Shown in pieces: positions 63,311-64,000 of a stretch of DNA of 64,000 nt; positions within the stretch are counted from its first letter, which is position 1; each line of letters starts with the position of its first letter. The notes beneath the pieces were generated by a model that was given only the letters and a program-made list of their open reading frames with translations, was not told the origin of the DNA and ran no database searches. Made by a program: the position numbers and the translations under genes. This stretch comes from Gracilibacillus sp. YIM 98692 (GTDB lineage Bacteria; Bacillota; Bacilli; Bacillales; Amphibacillaceae), in NCBI RefSeq assembly GCF_010993965.1, contig NZ_WIXM01000001.1:62001-126000 (forward strand), read 5' to 3'.

Positions 63311-63439
63311 ATTATTGACCCCTTCTCTCTTTATCTCTTACTTCCATTATAACAGGAAGTTGGGGCTATGACGTTGGTAATTGTTGTATGTTGTCGAATA
63401 ATAATGCCTAATTTAGAATACTTGCACTCCTCGTGTTAA

Positions 63440-63471
63440 AGTGGCGCGAAACTGCTTAAAAGTAACGCATT
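63440..63471. repeat. 21-bp-period repeat, locus C (two units)
   Basis: AGTGGCGCGAAAC and AGTAACGCATT have their GTG/GTA at 63441 and 63462, 21 bp apart. On the minus strand they read GCGCCACTTT and GCGTTACTTT, identical in form to loci A and B. Confidence 0.65.
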
Positions 63472-63504
63472 AAAAAATAGCAGACTCTCGCGAAGAGTCT
63501 GCTA
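63472..63504 (-). terminator. Intrinsic terminator of the DUF421 gene
   Basis: TAGCAGACTCT and AGAGTCTGCTA form a perfect 11-bp stem around a 5-nt loop, followed by T6 on the minus strand. It lies 140 bp past the DUF421 stop codon, so the 21-bp array at 63528-63633 is inside that transcript. Confidence 0.85.
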
Positions 63505-63527
63505 TCCTTACTATCATTATATTGGAA

Positions 63528-63633
63528 AGTGGCCCGTTTATGTATTATAGTGACCTGTTTTATGTAAAAAATGACCCGTTCATAAGAAATACTGGCCCAT
63601 TTCTCCCAAATAGTGACCCGTTTATCGAAACTG
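63528..63633. repeat. 21-bp-period repeat array, locus D (five units)
   Basis: Units AGTGGCCCGTTTATG, AGTGACCTGTTTTATG, AATGACCCGTTCATA, ACTGGCCCATTTC and AGTGACCCGTTTATC start at 63528, 63549, 63570, 63591 and 63612, exactly 21 bp apart. Each translates as a seven-residue repeat in a plus-strand frame, but there is no ribosome site. Confidence 0.85.
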
Positions 63634-63645
63634 CAACACACTTCC

Positions 63646-64000
63646 CTAATGAAGTTGCTTCGGATTATGTACTTCATCACTTTTTTGCTTTAATTCTTCA
63701 AATAAGTGACCAGTTTGTTGCTGACTAGATGCCTGCTGCTGTTGCGGAAAGGTGTATCCCAGCTGTGCCATTAATTTTTTAAATTCTCCTACCGTTAATG
63801 GTTCGGCATCTGGTTTTAACTCATAGCCTAACTGACCGTTTGCTTCCATTGTTGCAACTTTGACATCGGATATTTGTTTGACTCCTTTTTGACGCAAGTG
63901 CATTTCCAGTTTATCTGAGGTTAGGCGCATCTTCTTTAATGTATTGATATCAATTTCACCATTTTTAATTACTACTTTGGACTTCCCTGTAATCAACTTT
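63646..64000 (-). CDS. DUF421 membrane protein, C-terminal part (cut by window edge)
   Basis: C-terminal cytoplasmic part of a YetF/YrbG-type DUF421 protein; the N-terminal helices lie beyond the right edge. Recognisable are ITGKSKVVIKNGEIDINTLKK, RLTSDKLEMHLRQKGV and DVKVATMEANGQLGYELKPDAEPLT. A Gln-rich tail (PQQQQASSQQQTGHL) follows. The first Met-like codon in the window is not the real start. The family is linked to spore or membrane functions without a known reaction. Confidence 0.85.
   Translation of the reverse strand, partial: KLITGKSKVVIKNGEIDINTLKKMRLTSDKLEMHLRQKGVKQISDVKVATMEANGQLGYELKPDAEPLTVGEFKKLMAQLGYTFPQQQQASSQQQTGHLFEELKQKSDEVHNPKQLH

Noticed and set aside
63522-63728. Plus-strand ORF of seven-residue repeats (SGPFMYY, SDLFYVK, NDPFIRN and so on)
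   Set aside because: It is the translation of the 21-bp repeat array and then enters the DUF421 gene antisense; no ribosome site is present.

Overview
The window looks like chromosome of a low-GC, salt-tolerant Bacillaceae (Gracilibacillus, Virgibacillus or Oceanobacillus type). That assignment is inferred from AT-rich codon use, strong AGGAGG-type ribosome sites, frequent TTG/GTG starts, and orthologues of many Bacillus subtilis genes (csaA, namA, ycgQR, mtnE/mtnU, yqkD, yesLMN-type, yrk-type). A glycine betaine OpuA system with a GbsR-like regulator and an NhaC-family antiporter fit a saline or alkaline habitat. No rRNA, tRNA, CRISPR array, prophage or intact insertion sequence was seen.

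Layout: 1-114 is the N-terminus of a LacI-type regulator with two palindromic operators. 566-1728 has an aldo/keto reductase and a 57-aa membrane protein. 1913-7329 is a sucrose cluster (scrK, scrB, scrA, scrR). 7469-9089 has a small membrane protein, csaA and an alpha/beta hydrolase. 9583-13493 is a class I ribonucleotide reductase operon ending in a flavodoxin, with a paired NrdR-box candidate. 13858-23704 is one 10-kb nitrogen operon, urtABCDE-ureABCEFGD, with a TnrA/GlnR-type box upstream. 24066-26057 is a Zur-box-controlled ycgR-ycgQ pair. Then come an NhaC antiporter, mtnE/mtnU, a catalase, an NamA-type ene-reductase, a DMT exporter and a SurA-N lipoprotein.

35484-41692 is a galactitol-type PTS with a PfkB kinase, a class II aldolase, a 50-aa membrane protein and a BglG-type activator. 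41969-52085 is a catabolic island: YesM/YesN-like two-component system, sugar ABC importer, a YesL-like protein and three NAD(P)-type oxidoreductases. After two SMR exporters come opuA (glycine betaine), a CNNM/HlyC-type membrane protein, a CstR-regulated persulfide-handling set (DsrE, rhodanese, rhodanese-MBL fusion, TusA), a ferritin-like protein, a YqkD-like hydrolase and the C-terminus of a DUF421 protein.

Intergenic DNA is unusually structured. A 21-bp-period array with core GTGRCNCG recurs at several loci, always at exact 21-bp spacing. A 52-bp tandem repeat occurs at two loci. A roughly 70-bp interspersed element occurs in two clear copies, with a third partial match, and several long-hairpin elements are present. 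Many starts given here were moved downstream of the longest ORF because a clear Shine-Dalgarno sequence lies inside the longer reading frame.
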